Positions 8,774-17,617 of a DNA stretch of 64,000 bases are shown here, piece after piece. The notes under the pieces were generated by a model. That model was not told the origin of the DNA, did no database searches, and saw only the letters and a program-made list of their open reading frames with translations. The position numbers and the translations under genes were made by a program. Origin of the DNA: Haliscomenobacter hydrossis DSM 1100 (GTDB lineage Bacteria > Bacteroidota > Bacteroidia > Chitinophagales > Saprospiraceae). The DNA lies in assembly GCF_000212735.1 (NCBI RefSeq), contig NC_015510.1:558001-622000 (forward strand). Direction: 5' to 3'. Numbering within the stretch: the first letter of the stretch is position 1; each line of letters opens with the position of its first letter.

Positions 8774-10831
8774 ATGAGGATCTTTAGTCTGTTACTCTGC
8801 TTATTTTCCCTACATCATGGCTACGGTCAAAAATGGACCGAAACCAAACAAGGAGACATCGTGATCATCAAAAACCAGGGCGGAAAAACCCTGGGCTACA
8901 CGTCAAACTCCGGCGTAAAAATCCTGACGATCCAGGGATTCGCCTTCAAAGACCTGAACAAAAACCAACAACTCGATCCATACGAAGACTGGCGTTTGCC
9001 GATGGAGAAAAGAATTCAGGATCTCGTATCCAAAATGAGCATCCAGGAAAAAGTAGGTTTCATGCTCATCAGCACCTCGCGCATGGCCGGTGATGGCGCC
9101 TTTGAACCCGGAGCACCGAGAGCTGAAATCAGCAGCGGATTCAACGAAAAAGACCAGGTCCAAACCCAAAACATGTTTTCGCGCAAACCCCTCGCCTACC
9201 CCATGCTCATGGCCGCAGGAACCACCAAGGGTGTGATGCAAAACCACCTCCGCCATTTCATTTTACGCGCCAATACTTCAGCAAAAAACATGGCTGAGTG
9301 GGCCAACAACCTACAAAGCCTGAGTGAAAGTTCCCGTTTGGGCATTCCCTCCATTGTAGCCTCCAATCCTCGCAACCACATCACCGTAGACAACTCGGTG
9401 GGTGTCAGTGTAGGCACGACCGTCTTCTCCAAATGGCCCGGAGAACTAGGCCTTGCTGCGATGCGCGACCTCAAACTGACCCGCGAATTTGCCGAAATAG
9501 CCGCCAAAGAATGGCACGCCGTCGGCCTGCGCAAAGGATACCAGTATATGGCCGATTTGGCTACCGAGCCCCGCTGGCAACGTATTGAGGGTACTTTTGG
9601 CGAAAACGCAGACTGGGTTGCAAAAATGACAACGCAAATTGTGCTGGGCTTTCAAGGAAAAAAACTGGGCGCTCAATCGGTTGCACTGACCACCAAACAC
9701 TTCCCGGGCGGTGGCCCACAAGTGGATGGCCAAGACCCGCATTTTGAATGGGGGCAGGATCAACACTATCCCGGAGGCATGTTCGAATACCACTTAAAGC
9801 CGTTCAAAGCCGCCATCAAAGCGGGTACTTCTTCCATCATGCCCTACTACGCCAAACCCGTTGGCACCCAATACGAAGAAGTTGGCTTTGCGTACAGCAA
9901 GGCCATCATCCACGACTTACTGCGCGTCAAGTTGGGGTTCAAAGGCATTGTCAACTCCGATACGGGTCCTATTGACCTGATGCCTTGGGGCGTTGGCAAC
10001 CTGAGCATCCCGGAGCGCTACCAGAAAGCAATTCTAGCTGGAGTAGACCTTTTTTCTGGAACGGCTGATCCTACGCTATTGCTCGAAGCGGTTCAAAAAG
10101 GGCTGGTTTCCGAGACCAGAATCAATGAGTCTATTGCCCGTTTGCTGCGCGAAAAGTTCACCCTGGAACTCTTTGAAAACCCCTACGTCGATGCTGGTGC
10201 AGCCACAGCGTTGGTAGGCAATCCCGGTTTTCAACAAAGAGGGGATCTGGCCATGCGCAAATCCATCGTGTTGCTGCGCAATGATTTGCAATTGCTGCCC
10301 CTGACCGGGCGTAAAAAGGTCTACGTGGAAACGTATTACGACAATGGCCGGGCACCGAGTCCACACAACGTCATGATGCCTGCTCAACACAATTGGCCAG
10401 TAGAGTTTGTCAAAACCAAAGAGGAAGCCGACGTAGTGGTCCTATGGTTGACTCCTGTTTATTCAGTAGGTGGTTTGTTTGGGGCAAAAAATGAACCCAT
10501 CGATCTGCGTTTGTCTAAAAACCGCATCGATGTCAATTACGTCAATGCTCTGAGCAGCAGCAAACCCACCGTTTTGTGCATCAACTACACCTGCCCTTGG
10601 GTGATTGATGAGATTGATAAAGGCAATGCCAAAACCATCATTGCCACTTTTGGTACCAGCAGTGACGCTTTAATGGATGTGGTCACGGGACTGTTTAATC
10701 CGAGTGGTAAAATGCCTTTTACTACGCCCATTTCTCAAAAAGCTGCGGAAGAAAACCAGTCGGATGTGCCGGGCTATTTGAAACCTAAAGGATATGCGCT
10801 CTTCAAATTTGGAGATGGCCTCAGGTATTAA
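8774..10831 (+). CDS. Glycoside hydrolase family 3 protein, secreted
   Basis: 685 residues from the ATG at 8774 (a TTG two codons upstream is less likely). Signal peptide MRIFSLLLCLFSLHHGYG. The GH3 N-terminal TIM-barrel domain has the substrate-binding KHFPGGG motif and the segment FKGIVNSDTGPIDLMPWG, where the Asp of NSD matches the catalytic nucleophile position. The C-terminal GH3 domain follows (KSIVLLRNDLQLLPL and TFGTSSDALMDVVTGLFNPSGKMPFT). The family contains beta-glucosidases, beta-xylosidases and beta-N-acetylhexosaminidases; the C-terminal domain favours a glucosidase/xylosidase type. It acts in the periplasm or outside. The substrate cannot be set from sequence alone. Confidence 0.88.
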   Translation: MRIFSLLLCLFSLHHGYGQKWTETKQGDIVIIKNQGGKTLGYTSNSGVKILTIQGFAFKDLNKNQQLDPYEDWRLPMEKRIQDLVSKMSIQEKVGFMLISTSRMAGDGAFEPGAPRAEISSGFNEKDQVQTQNMFSRKPLAYPMLMAAGTTKGVMQNHLRHFILRANTSAKNMAEWANNLQSLSESSRLGIPSIVASNPRNHITVDNSVGVSVGTTVFSKWPGELGLAAMRDLKLTREFAEIAAKEWHAVGLRKGYQYMADLATEPRWQRIEGTFGENADWVAKMTTQIVLGFQGKKLGAQSVALTTKHFPGGGPQVDGQDPHFEWGQDQHYPGGMFEYHLKPFKAAIKAGTSSIMPYYAKPVGTQYEEVGFAYSKAIIHDLLRVKLGFKGIVNSDTGPIDLMPWGVGNLSIPERYQKAILAGVDLFSGTADPTLLLEAVQKGLVSETRINESIARLLREKFTLELFENPYVDAGAATALVGNPGFQQRGDLAMRKSIVLLRNDLQLLPLTGRKKVYVETYYDNGRAPSPHNVMMPAQHNWPVEFVKTKEEADVVVLWLTPVYSVGGLFGAKNEPIDLRLSKNRIDVNYVNALSSSKPTVLCINYTCPWVIDEIDKGNAKTIIATFGTSSDALMDVVTGLFNPSGKMPFTTPISQKAAEENQSDVPGYLKPKGYALFKFGDGLRY

Positions 10832-10910
10832 TTGAACTTACGTGAGCAAGATCACCTTTGGAATTAGAAAATTCGCTTTATTTGCTCATCAGTTCAACAA
10901 CCACAATTAT

Positions 10911-13199
10911 ATGAGTGCTAAAAAAACGCTTAAAGAAGAGGCCCTATACTACCACGCCAAAGGCCGCCCGGGCAAAATTGAGGTAATCCCCACCAAAGAA
11001 ACGGCCACCCAACGCGATTTAACACTTGCTTATTCTCCGGGGGTTGCCGATCCCTGCCTCGAAATTGCCGCCAATCCCGAAGACGTCTACAAATACACCG
11101 CCAAAGGCAACCTGGTTGCGGTAATTTCCAACGGCACCGCAGTATTGGGGCTGGGTGACATTGGTCCCGCAGCCGGCAAACCCGTGATGGAAGGCAAAGG
11201 ATTGTTGTTCAAAATATATGCCGATATCGACGTTTTTGACCTGGAACTCGACACCAAAAATGTGGACGAATTTGTCCGCACGGTCAAAATTCTCGAACCC
11301 ACCTTCGGCGGGGTAAACCTGGAAGACATTTCTGCTCCGGAGTGTTTTGAAATCGAAGAAAGGTTGAAAGCGGAATTGAACATTCCGGTGATGCACGATG
11401 ACCAGCACGGCACCGCGATCATTAGCGCCGCAGCCTTGCTCAATGCCCTCGAAATCGTCAACAAAGACATTGCCAAGGCCAAAATCGTGGTCAATGGTGC
11501 GGGTGCTTCGGCCATTTCCTGCTCAAAATTGTACCACAGTTTGGGTGCAAAGAAGGAAAATATTTTTATGTTCGACTCCAAGGGTCTGATCCACCCCAGT
11601 CGCACCAATTTGGATGGCAAAAAAATCGAATTCGCCAACAACAATGCGCCAGCAGAAACCACCCTGACTGAGGCGCTAACCGGTGCCGACGTGTTCATTG
11701 GTTTGTCAAAAGGCGACGTCTTGAAACAGGATATGGTCAAAGTAATGGCCAAAGACTGCATCGTTTTTGCCATGGCTAACCCCACGCCAGAAATTGCCTA
11801 CGACGAAGCGATGGCCGCTCGAAAAGACATCATCTTCGCCACGGGTCGCAGCGATTACCCCAATCAGGTGAACAACGTTTTGGGGTTCCCCTACATCTTC
11901 CGCGGTGCCCTGGATGTGCGTTCAAAAGTGATCAATGAGGAGATGAAACTGGCTGCCGTACGGGCTTTAGCTGATCTGGCCAAAAAACCCGTTCCCGACA
12001 TTGTCAACATGGCTTATGGCAAAGACAACCTGATTTTTGGCCGCGAATACATCATCCCCAAACCCGTCGATCCTCGTTTGTTGACCACCGTAGCGCCAGC
12101 GGTGGCCCGAGCGGCGATGGAAACGGGTGTGGCCAAATTCCCGATCCTCGACTGGGATGCTTACGAAACGCAGTTGTCCAAACGCCTGGGCCTGGACAAT
12201 ACGCTGACCAAAGCCATCACCAACAAAGCAAGACAAAATCCCAAACGGGTCGTATTGGCTGATGCCGAAAACCTGGCCGTACTGAAAGCAGCCCAGCAGG
12301 TACGCCAGGAAAACATTGCCACGCCCATCCTGCTGGGCAATGTCAAAAGAATCAAACAACTGATTCTCGACAACCATTTGGATCTGGCACAGGTCGAAAT
12401 CATCGACCCCATGTCGCCACAAAACGCAGAAGAAAAAGCCCGCCTGGAAAGGTATGGTGACATGCTTTTTGAAAAACGCAAGCGCAAGGGGTTCAACAAA
12501 ACCGAAGCCCACGACATCATGCGCCGCCGCACGTATTACGCCTGTATGATGGTGGAATCGGGTGAAGCCGATGCCATGATTGGGGGGATGACGCGCAATT
12601 ATCCCGATACCCTGCGTCCGGCGCTTCATGCCGTTGGCCGCCAGGAAGGGGTGAAAAAAGTGGCGGGTATGTACATCCTGATGAGCCGTTTTGGGCCATT
12701 GTTTTTGGCCGACACCACCGTAAATTTTAATCCAACTGCGGAAGAGATTGTTGAAATCGCCGAATTGGTGGCCAAGGAGGTGGAAAAATTCAACATCAAA
12801 CCCCGCATTGCGCTGTTGACTTATTCCAACTTCGGTAGTGCCGATGGTGAAGATGCCATCAAAATGCGCAAGGCGGTGGAGATGCTGAAGGCCAAACATC
12901 CAAAAATGATTGTAGATGGGGAAATGCAGGCGCATTTGCCTTTTGATACCGAATTGTTGCGGGAAAACCATCCCTTCTGTGATTTGGGCAAGGAGGGTGC
13001 CAACATCCTGTTGTTTCCCAATTTATCGGCATCGAATATCGCTTACAACCTGGTCAAAGAAGTAGCCGCCATTGAAAAAATTGGCCCGGTGCTATTGGGT
13101 TTGAAAAAACCGGTGCACGTGTTGCAATTGGGGAGTACGACGCGGGAAATTGCCAATATGATCGCCATTTCGGTGGTCGAAGCACAAATGATCAAATAA
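10911..13199 (+). CDS. maeB: NADP-dependent malic enzyme with phosphotransacetylase-like domain
   Basis: 762 residues from the ATG at 10911; the frame stays open to a GTG at 10842 but the family start matches MSAKKTLKEEALYYH. The malic enzyme part (about 1-430) shows TLAYSPGVADPC, the metal-binding VMHDDQHGTA, and the nucleotide site KIVVNGAGASAIS. The C-terminal third (about 430-755) is a phosphotransacetylase-type domain (RNYPDTLRPALHAVGR). This is the usual MaeB fusion that oxidatively decarboxylates malate to pyruvate with NADP; the phosphotransacetylase-like part generally acts in regulation and oligomerisation. Cytoplasmic. The gene ends 27 bp before a 40-bp-arm palindrome that probably terminates it. 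Confidence 0.95.
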   Translation: MSAKKTLKEEALYYHAKGRPGKIEVIPTKETATQRDLTLAYSPGVADPCLEIAANPEDVYKYTAKGNLVAVISNGTAVLGLGDIGPAAGKPVMEGKGLLFKIYADIDVFDLELDTKNVDEFVRTVKILEPTFGGVNLEDISAPECFEIEERLKAELNIPVMHDDQHGTAIISAAALLNALEIVNKDIAKAKIVVNGAGASAISCSKLYHSLGAKKENIFMFDSKGLIHPSRTNLDGKKIEFANNNAPAETTLTEALTGADVFIGLSKGDVLKQDMVKVMAKDCIVFAMANPTPEIAYDEAMAARKDIIFATGRSDYPNQVNNVLGFPYIFRGALDVRSKVINEEMKLAAVRALADLAKKPVPDIVNMAYGKDNLIFGREYIIPKPVDPRLLTTVAPAVARAAMETGVAKFPILDWDAYETQLSKRLGLDNTLTKAITNKARQNPKRVVLADAENLAVLKAAQQVRQENIATPILLGNVKRIKQLILDNHLDLAQVEIIDPMSPQNAEEKARLERYGDMLFEKRKRKGFNKTEAHDIMRRRTYYACMMVESGEADAMIGGMTRNYPDTLRPALHAVGRQEGVKKVAGMYILMSRFGPLFLADTTVNFNPTAEEIVEIAELVAKEVEKFNIKPRIALLTYSNFGSADGEDAIKMRKAVEMLKAKHPKMIVDGEMQAHLPFDTELLRENHPFCDLGKEGANILLFPNLSASNIAYNLVKEVAAIEKIGPVLLGLKKPVHVLQLGSTTREIANMIAISVVEAQMIK

Positions 13200-13226
13200 G
13201 TAGTGGTCAGAAGTAATTCAAAAAAA

Positions 13227-13316
13227 TAGCACAAAGGACACCAAGGAAAGCACAAGGTGCACAAAGAAGCACTCGTCTTTGTGCACCTTGTGCTTTCCTT
13301 GGTGTCCTTTGTGCTA
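13227..13316. repeat. CACAAAGG-family inverted repeat, copy 2 (perfect 40-bp arms)
   Basis: Arms 13227-13266 and 13277-13316 are exact reverse complements with a 10-base loop. Includes CACAAAGGACACCAAGG as in copy 1. It follows the malic enzyme stop by 27 bp and ends in a T/A run, so it probably also works as a terminator. Confidence 0.9.
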
Positions 13317-13423
13317 AAAAAGTGTCGCTTTGGCTGCGTATAAAAATCGTACTGCCGCGTTTGGATTGAAATTGCATATTCTTCACAGGATAACGAATAG
13401 CTGATCAGCGTGTTGGTGGGTAA

Positions 13424-13585
13424 TCCGGGTTGATCTTTGGGGGTGGCGTGGCTCCAGTAATTTCGGGGATCGTGGCGGAGAATTTCGGGATTCAGCAAAT
13501 CCTATACGTGGCCCTGGTTGGGGTGCTGTTTGCCATTGTTTGTGCTTTCTTTTTGGTGGAAACGGCACCGGGGAAGGGGAAGTGA
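13424..13585 (+). pseudogene. C-terminal remnant of an MFS transporter
   Basis: The plus-strand frame from just after an in-frame TAA (13421) to the TGA at 13583-13585 reads SGLIFGGGVAPVISGIVAEN, then a hydrophobic segment (ILYVALVGVLFAIVCAFFLV) and ETAPGKGK. The glycine/proline-rich loop followed by one hydrophobic helix and a basic tail is typical of the last two membrane helices of a major-facilitator carrier. No start codon and no upstream part of such a gene is present, since the malic enzyme and its palindrome occupy that space. This is best read as a leftover from a deletion or rearrangement. Alternative: a chance reading frame, which is less likely given the good MFS-like pattern. Confidence 0.6.
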
Positions 13586-13899
13586 TATATTCTTTTTCAG
13601 CGCAGCGCAAGCTTATCCATTACTCCGTGAGCACTCGTCGATCTTTTTTCGCCGCCGCTGGCGGCAGCTCGACGGTCGCACTTACCCCGAGCCTACGTCA
13701 TCTGAGCATCACACAACGCTCAAAGTGATATAAGGTCTTGAGCCCTTGATCGTCGAGCCCGCTCGCGACAGCGAGCAACAAGGGGTCGAGCACTCACGTA
13801 GTGATCTGTAAAATGCCCAAGAACGCGCTGCCTGCTGAGCGCCGGGCCATTTGCGGGCATTTTTAGCTCACCGAAAAGCCGGAAGGGTCTATTCAGTAG
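13586..13899. other. Intergenic region rich in short inverted repeats, no gene seen
   Basis: No convincing coding frame. Visible are GCCGCCGCTGGCGGC (near 13655), CGCTCGCGACAGCGAG (near 13760) and a hairpin with arms AAAATGCCC (13810-13818) and GGGCATTTT (13855-13863). That last hairpin could terminate the minus-strand gene that ends at 13900 and also transcripts arriving from the left. A structured RNA is possible, but I recognise none. Confidence 0.45.
13810..13864 (-). terminator. Hairpin terminator, probably bidirectional
   Basis: Arms AAAATGCCC and GGGCATTTTT enclose a GC-rich 36-base loop that can fold further (GCGCTGCCTGCTGAGCGC). On the minus strand the second arm ends in a T run, 36 bp after the trypsin/FGE gene. 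Confidence 0.5.
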
Positions 13900-15345
13900 C
13901 TATAGGGCCAAACGAAAACCCAAACCGTTGCTGCGGAACGTGGGCACATCCCGGTGGCGAAAGGACACCCGGCAGCGCCCAGCGTAGAAGCCCCAACCAC
14001 CGCCACGATATATACGGTAAGAGCCTAAAGCAGCACCAGTCGGATTCGTCTGAGCCCTCCTGGAATAGTTTTCTCCATACCTATCCTGACACCATTCCCA
14101 TACGTTGCCACTCATATCGTACAAGCCCAGTTCATTTGCTTTTTTTTGTGCCACTAGATGGGTTTTACTATCCGAGTTCTCCGTAAACCAGGCTACTTCA
14201 ATGAGCAAGTTGCCACCCGCATATTTGTAGCCCCGGCTCTGATTTCCACCTCTGGCAGCATATTCCCATTCGGCTTCGGTAGGCAGGCGATACTGTTTAC
14301 CCGTTTTGCTGTTGAGTTTACGAAGAAATTCTTGAACATCATTCCAACTCACTCGCTCTACGGGGCATTGGTCACAGCCTTTAAAATCCAATTCAGGCGG
14401 ATCGCTCCCCATTACTGCCCGCCATTGCGCCTGCGTCACTTCGTGTTTGCCAATGGAAAAATCATTCACGGTGACCTGGTGGCTTGGTTTTTCATCGCCC
14501 TCACAATCGCTACCTTGTTCAGTGGTGCAGCCCATGGTAAAAGTCCCTCCTTTTACCCTGATCAAGCCATATTCATCTTCCTCCGCTGCATTTTCTACCA
14601 CGGGTTGGTTTTGGGTGCTGGGGTTGATCGGCGGAGTGCTCGCTCCCAGCCCTTGCAAGCCAAAGTAGCTGTACTGTCCACCTCCGCTGAGCAATTTCTG
14701 AATCTGCGTCAATTTCAGCGCGGTAGAACTACCCATATCATCTTTGGTGATCATGCCCACGATGCCCCTTGCGGTGATCAGTGGCGCACCAGAAGTGCCG
14801 GGGCGGATGGTGCCAATTGCAAAATTCAGCTCGGGATCATTGTCCTGAAAGATGTTGCCGTCCAGGCCGGGGTCCACCCAGTTGGGTTCATTGCCATGCT
14901 GGCCAATGAAGCGCACTTTTTGGTAGATGCGGGGCTGTAGGTCGGCGCAGTCGCGCCGCCAGTTGGTCAAAGCAGCGGGTTTGGCCAATTCCAGCAGCGC
15001 CAGGTCTTCCTTGTCCCAGTGGTAAACAAAACTGGCTTCGTACCAGCGTAAGTCGGTATAAAACTTGAGGCGAATCGACCGGGCATTTTTATCCTTATCC
15101 ACTCCTCGCACCACGTGCGCGGCCGTGACTACATAAAGCAGGTTGTTTTGCTCGCCGACGATAAAGCCAAAACCTTTTTCGTCGCCATCTTCTTCAAAGT
15201 TGGCACGGATGGCGATCACATTTTTTTTGAGGCTTTCGGTCAGCAGGGTTAGGGCGTCGTTTTGGGCGCTGGCTTTATTGACCCAGAGGAAAATTATACA
15301 AGCCAGGCTAGTAACAAAGGTGAGCGTAGGGTTGTTTTGCATCAT
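13900..15345 (-). CDS. Trypsin-like protease fused to formylglycine-generating-enzyme domain
   Basis: 481 residues with a signal peptide (about 1-27, ending KASAQ). Residues about 30-230 are a trypsin-like serine protease: His in VVTAAHVVRG, Asp in WDKEDLALLEL, Ser in RPGTSGAPLI. After a Pro/Asn-rich linker, residues about 255-481 form a SUMF1/FGE-sulfatase domain: GLIRVKGGTFTMGC, FSIGKHEVTQAQWRAVMG, YRLPTEAEWEYAARGG, GLYDMSGNVWEWCQD, and the end SNGLGFRLAL. The copper-ligating cysteine pair of true sulfatase activators is not evident, so the FGE domain may serve binding or another modification rather than formylglycine formation. Trypsin-FGE fusions are known among bacterial conflict and signalling proteins. 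No partner gene (caspase, STAND ATPase) is adjacent. Confidence 0.88.
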   Translation of the reverse strand: MMQNNPTLTFVTSLACIIFLWVNKASAQNDALTLLTESLKKNVIAIRANFEEDGDEKGFGFIVGEQNNLLYVVTAAHVVRGVDKDKNARSIRLKFYTDLRWYEASFVYHWDKEDLALLELAKPAALTNWRRDCADLQPRIYQKVRFIGQHGNEPNWVDPGLDGNIFQDNDPELNFAIGTIRPGTSGAPLITARGIVGMITKDDMGSSTALKLTQIQKLLSGGGQYSYFGLQGLGASTPPINPSTQNQPVVENAAEEDEYGLIRVKGGTFTMGCTTEQGSDCEGDEKPSHQVTVNDFSIGKHEVTQAQWRAVMGSDPPELDFKGCDQCPVERVSWNDVQEFLRKLNSKTGKQYRLPTEAEWEYAARGGNQSRGYKYAGGNLLIEVAWFTENSDSKTHLVAQKKANELGLYDMSGNVWEWCQDRYGENYSRRAQTNPTGAALGSYRIYRGGGWGFYAGRCRVSFRHRDVPTFRSNGLGFRLAL

Positions 15346-15466
15346 TTGTAGCAGCTTAACATAGTTGAACTGCTCAAAAATATTTATTTTAGAGCAAATT
15401 GTGTGGATGGTTTTGAAATTGTGACTGTAACCTATTTTAGGATGTACCTTATATACGTAATTATAC

Positions 15467-15708
15467 TTAGGCTGCCACTAACACTGGATGATTCAATTTA
15501 ATTACCGCAACCGCAAACAAGCTTGTACATCCTCCAATTCAATCTCTAATTCCTCAACGACTTGTTCTTGAGTAAGACCATTCGCAAGCAATTCCAATAC
15601 ATCCGTGACTCGAATACGCATGCCTCGAATACACGGTTTGCCACCGCACTGTTCAGGATTGATTGTAATACGCTCAAGCATAGCTGCTTTTTTTACAAAC
15701 TTAGACAT
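15467..15708 (-). pseudogene. DUF433 antitoxin-like protein, C-terminally frameshifted
   Basis: The open part (15708-15502) gives 68 residues with the DUF433 core ITINPEQCGGKPCIRGMRIR and the helix VTDVLELLANGLTQEQVVEE, ending prematurely in ACLRLR-stop. Adding one base near 15512 restores the expected tail, ACLR-x-AVIKLNHPVLVAA, ending at TAA 15469-15467, which fits the usual family ending. A one-base deletion is therefore likely. DUF433 proteins are winged-helix antitoxin-like proteins normally paired with a DUF5615 PIN-like toxin; none follows here, so the locus looks like a decaying orphan. An assembly error is the other explanation. Confidence 0.7.
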
Positions 15709-15774
15709 TATTGATTAATGTAGCAAGAGTAAGTTTCTGAAGGCTTCTATACCTTAATCCATACCAACATCAAC

Positions 15775-15805
15775 CTTGACCGAAGTGTCAAATTGCTTAT
15801 CTTTG
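15775..15805 (+). promoter_or_regulatory. Predicted Bacteroidota-type promoter
   Basis: CTTG (15775-15778) and TATCTTTG (15798-15805) are spaced by 19 bp, matching the Bacteroidota promoter form with one mismatch in the -33 box. It lies at the very start of the coiled-coil ORF below, so transcription would begin inside the longest open frame. Confidence 0.45.
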
Positions 15806-16227
15806 TACGAGATTTTGTGCATTTACCGAAAAAACTGGAGAACGAATTTCTACAAACTCAATTCTCATTAGCCTTTCCAAACGAAGTAAAAATGATCATT
15901 AGCCAAGGAACAAAGGATTTTGCAGCAGGTTTTTACGAACGAGCTTTTGGGTACAATCCTGCACAATTGTTGGCAGAAGAGCAGGCTAAATTGGCCAAGG
16001 AGCGCCAAAAGGCGGAAGAAGAACGCCAAAAAGCAGAAGAAGAGCACCTTCTACTCCAAGCAGCGCTTCAACGGGAGGAAGAAGAACGCCAAAAACTCCA
16101 GAACACCATCCTCAATCTACATCAACTCGTCAAAATGAACCCGCCTGAAATTGCGGTAATTGTGGGCATGACGATTGAAGAAGTTGAAGCTTTAATCACC
16201 TTACATGGGGACAAAAGTGGGGAATAA
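15793..16227 (+). CDS. Coiled-coil protein, possible C-terminal part of an Rpn-type nuclease
   Basis: Up to 144 residues. No ATG opens the frame: a TTG at 15793 and a GTG at 15817 are possible, the first ATG is at 15892. The N-terminal third (PKKLENEFLQTQFSLAFPNE) is followed by a long charged coiled coil (about residues 60-110, repeats of ERQKAEEE) and a C-terminal helix-turn-helix-like tail (MNPPEIAVIVGMTIEEVEAL). Such tails end Bacteroidota PD-(D/E)XK 'Rpn'/transposase-like proteins, but the nuclease core is missing. It may be a 5'-truncated remnant or a small gene of its own using the promoter at 15775-15805. Not assigned with certainty. Confidence 0.45.
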   Translation: MLIFVRDFVHLPKKLENEFLQTQFSLAFPNEVKMIISQGTKDFAAGFYERAFGYNPAQLLAEEQAKLAKERQKAEEERQKAEEEHLLLQAALQREEEERQKLQNTILNLHQLVKMNPPEIAVIVGMTIEEVEALITLHGDKSGE

Positions 16228-16256
16228 AGCCTAGTATACTACAGGAGTTGAACACT

Positions 16257-17576
16257 CTAAACCTTGCCCAATGCTGAACTTACTTCGCTCAACAAGCCCG
16301 CAAACTCCCCCGCCAAATGCCGCCGCGTGAACTGCTGAATGCCCTCCGCGCTACCTTGTAAAGCACCAGCCTGGTAGGCCGCAAAAAAATGGAGAATGCT
16401 GTTTTTCAGCCCCTGCACATCCTCGTAATTGTGCAGTGCTCCCCCTTTGGTCAGTTCAATGACTTTGGCCGAATCGCTGTCGCAGGGTCCAATGGCCAAC
16501 AATGGGCGCCCTGAGCCCAGGTATTCGTACAACTTGCCGGGGATGATCGTCCGGGCATTGGGGGAATTGTTGATCAGCAGCAAATTCACCTGTGATTGCT
16601 GCTGGTATTTTACCGCTTCGGCGTGTGGCACAAAGTCGATGAATTCGGTATGGTTTTGCAGGCCATAGCGCTGAACGGATTCACGCACTGAAAAATCAGT
16701 AGGCCCGATCAAGCGAATTTTTAAATGGTTTTTTAATTCGGGCGCTTCGTCCAACGCGGCTTGTACTGCCTGCCAAAACACTTCGGGGTTCCGATCCTTG
16801 TTCATGGAGCCGATGTGCGCAATGGAAAAATCGGCATCCAGCACCGCAGTTTGCGCCTGGGTGAAATCGGCGTCATCAAATCCGTTGGGGATCACCGCGA
16901 TGTCTTGGCGACCGCACAAGGCCACAAATTCCTCGCGCGAGCGCCAGGTAACGGCTACAACACGGGAGGCGGTTGTGAGTACTTTTTGCTCCAGGGCTTT
17001 GTGGCGGGCGTCTGCCCAGGAACTCAGGCGCAGGTCTTTGTAAAAATCGATATTGGTCCAGGGATCGCGGAAATCTGCAATCCAGGGAATGCCTGTTGCG
17101 CGGTGCACGCCCTCGGCGATCAGGTGCATGCTGTGCGGCGGTCCGGTGGAAACGATGGCATCTACCGGATGATCACGCAGGTACTTGCTCAGGTATTTGA
17201 TCGAGGGTTTGATCCAAAACATGCGGGCATCGGGGATGAAAAAGTTGCCCCGAATGAACACCGATATTTTTTGGGCCAGGCTTTCTTTTTTACCCTCATT
17301 GATGAACCCGGAGTAAATCTTGTCTTCTTTTTTACGCCCCAAAAATTGCTTGTACAATTGATAAGGTTCCCAGATTGGCGTCTTGACCACTTGCAAATCG
17401 GGTGCAACTTCTTTGGCCAAACTTTCATCAAATGCAGCCGTTTCACCGTTGGAAGGGGTGTACACAATGGGTTCCCAGCCGTATTGCCGGATGTATTTGG
17501 TCATTTTGACCCAACGCATCACCCCGCCACCGCCTGCGGGAGGCCAATAGTAGGTGATCAGTAGAAATTTCTTCAT
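16257..17576 (-). CDS. Glycosyltransferase, GT4-like
   Basis: 439 residues from the ATG at 17576; the longer open frame adds 12 residues with no family support. The N-terminal Rossmann domain starts MKKFLLITYYWPPAGGGGVM, typical of GT4-like enzymes, with VSTGPPHSMHLIAEG and WIADFRDPWTN further in. The C-terminal domain contains the hinge SIAHIGSMNKDRNPEVFWQA, the nucleotide-sugar region (IIPGKLYEYLGSGRPLLAIG) and the acidic residue in the GSGRP segment. It transfers a sugar from a nucleotide-sugar, probably for surface polysaccharide or glycolipid. It stands alone, without other polysaccharide genes next to it, so the product cannot be guessed further. Confidence 0.88.
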   Translation of the reverse strand: MKKFLLITYYWPPAGGGGVMRWVKMTKYIRQYGWEPIVYTPSNGETAAFDESLAKEVAPDLQVVKTPIWEPYQLYKQFLGRKKEDKIYSGFINEGKKESLAQKISVFIRGNFFIPDARMFWIKPSIKYLSKYLRDHPVDAIVSTGPPHSMHLIAEGVHRATGIPWIADFRDPWTNIDFYKDLRLSSWADARHKALEQKVLTTASRVVAVTWRSREEFVALCGRQDIAVIPNGFDDADFTQAQTAVLDADFSIAHIGSMNKDRNPEVFWQAVQAALDEAPELKNHLKIRLIGPTDFSVRESVQRYGLQNHTEFIDFVPHAEAVKYQQQSQVNLLLINNSPNARTIIPGKLYEYLGSGRPLLAIGPCDSDSAKVIELTKGGALHNYEDVQGLKNSILHFFAAYQAGALQGSAEGIQQFTRRHLAGEFAGLLSEVSSALGKV

Positions 17577-17617
17577 GGGTAGTTGAATAGGGTGCAAGTT
17601 ACTGATGCACAAGTCTA

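Noticed and set aside
13586..13899. Structured RNA such as tmRNA, 6S or RNase P RNA
   Set aside because: Inverted repeats are present but none of the conserved cores of these RNAs was recognised.
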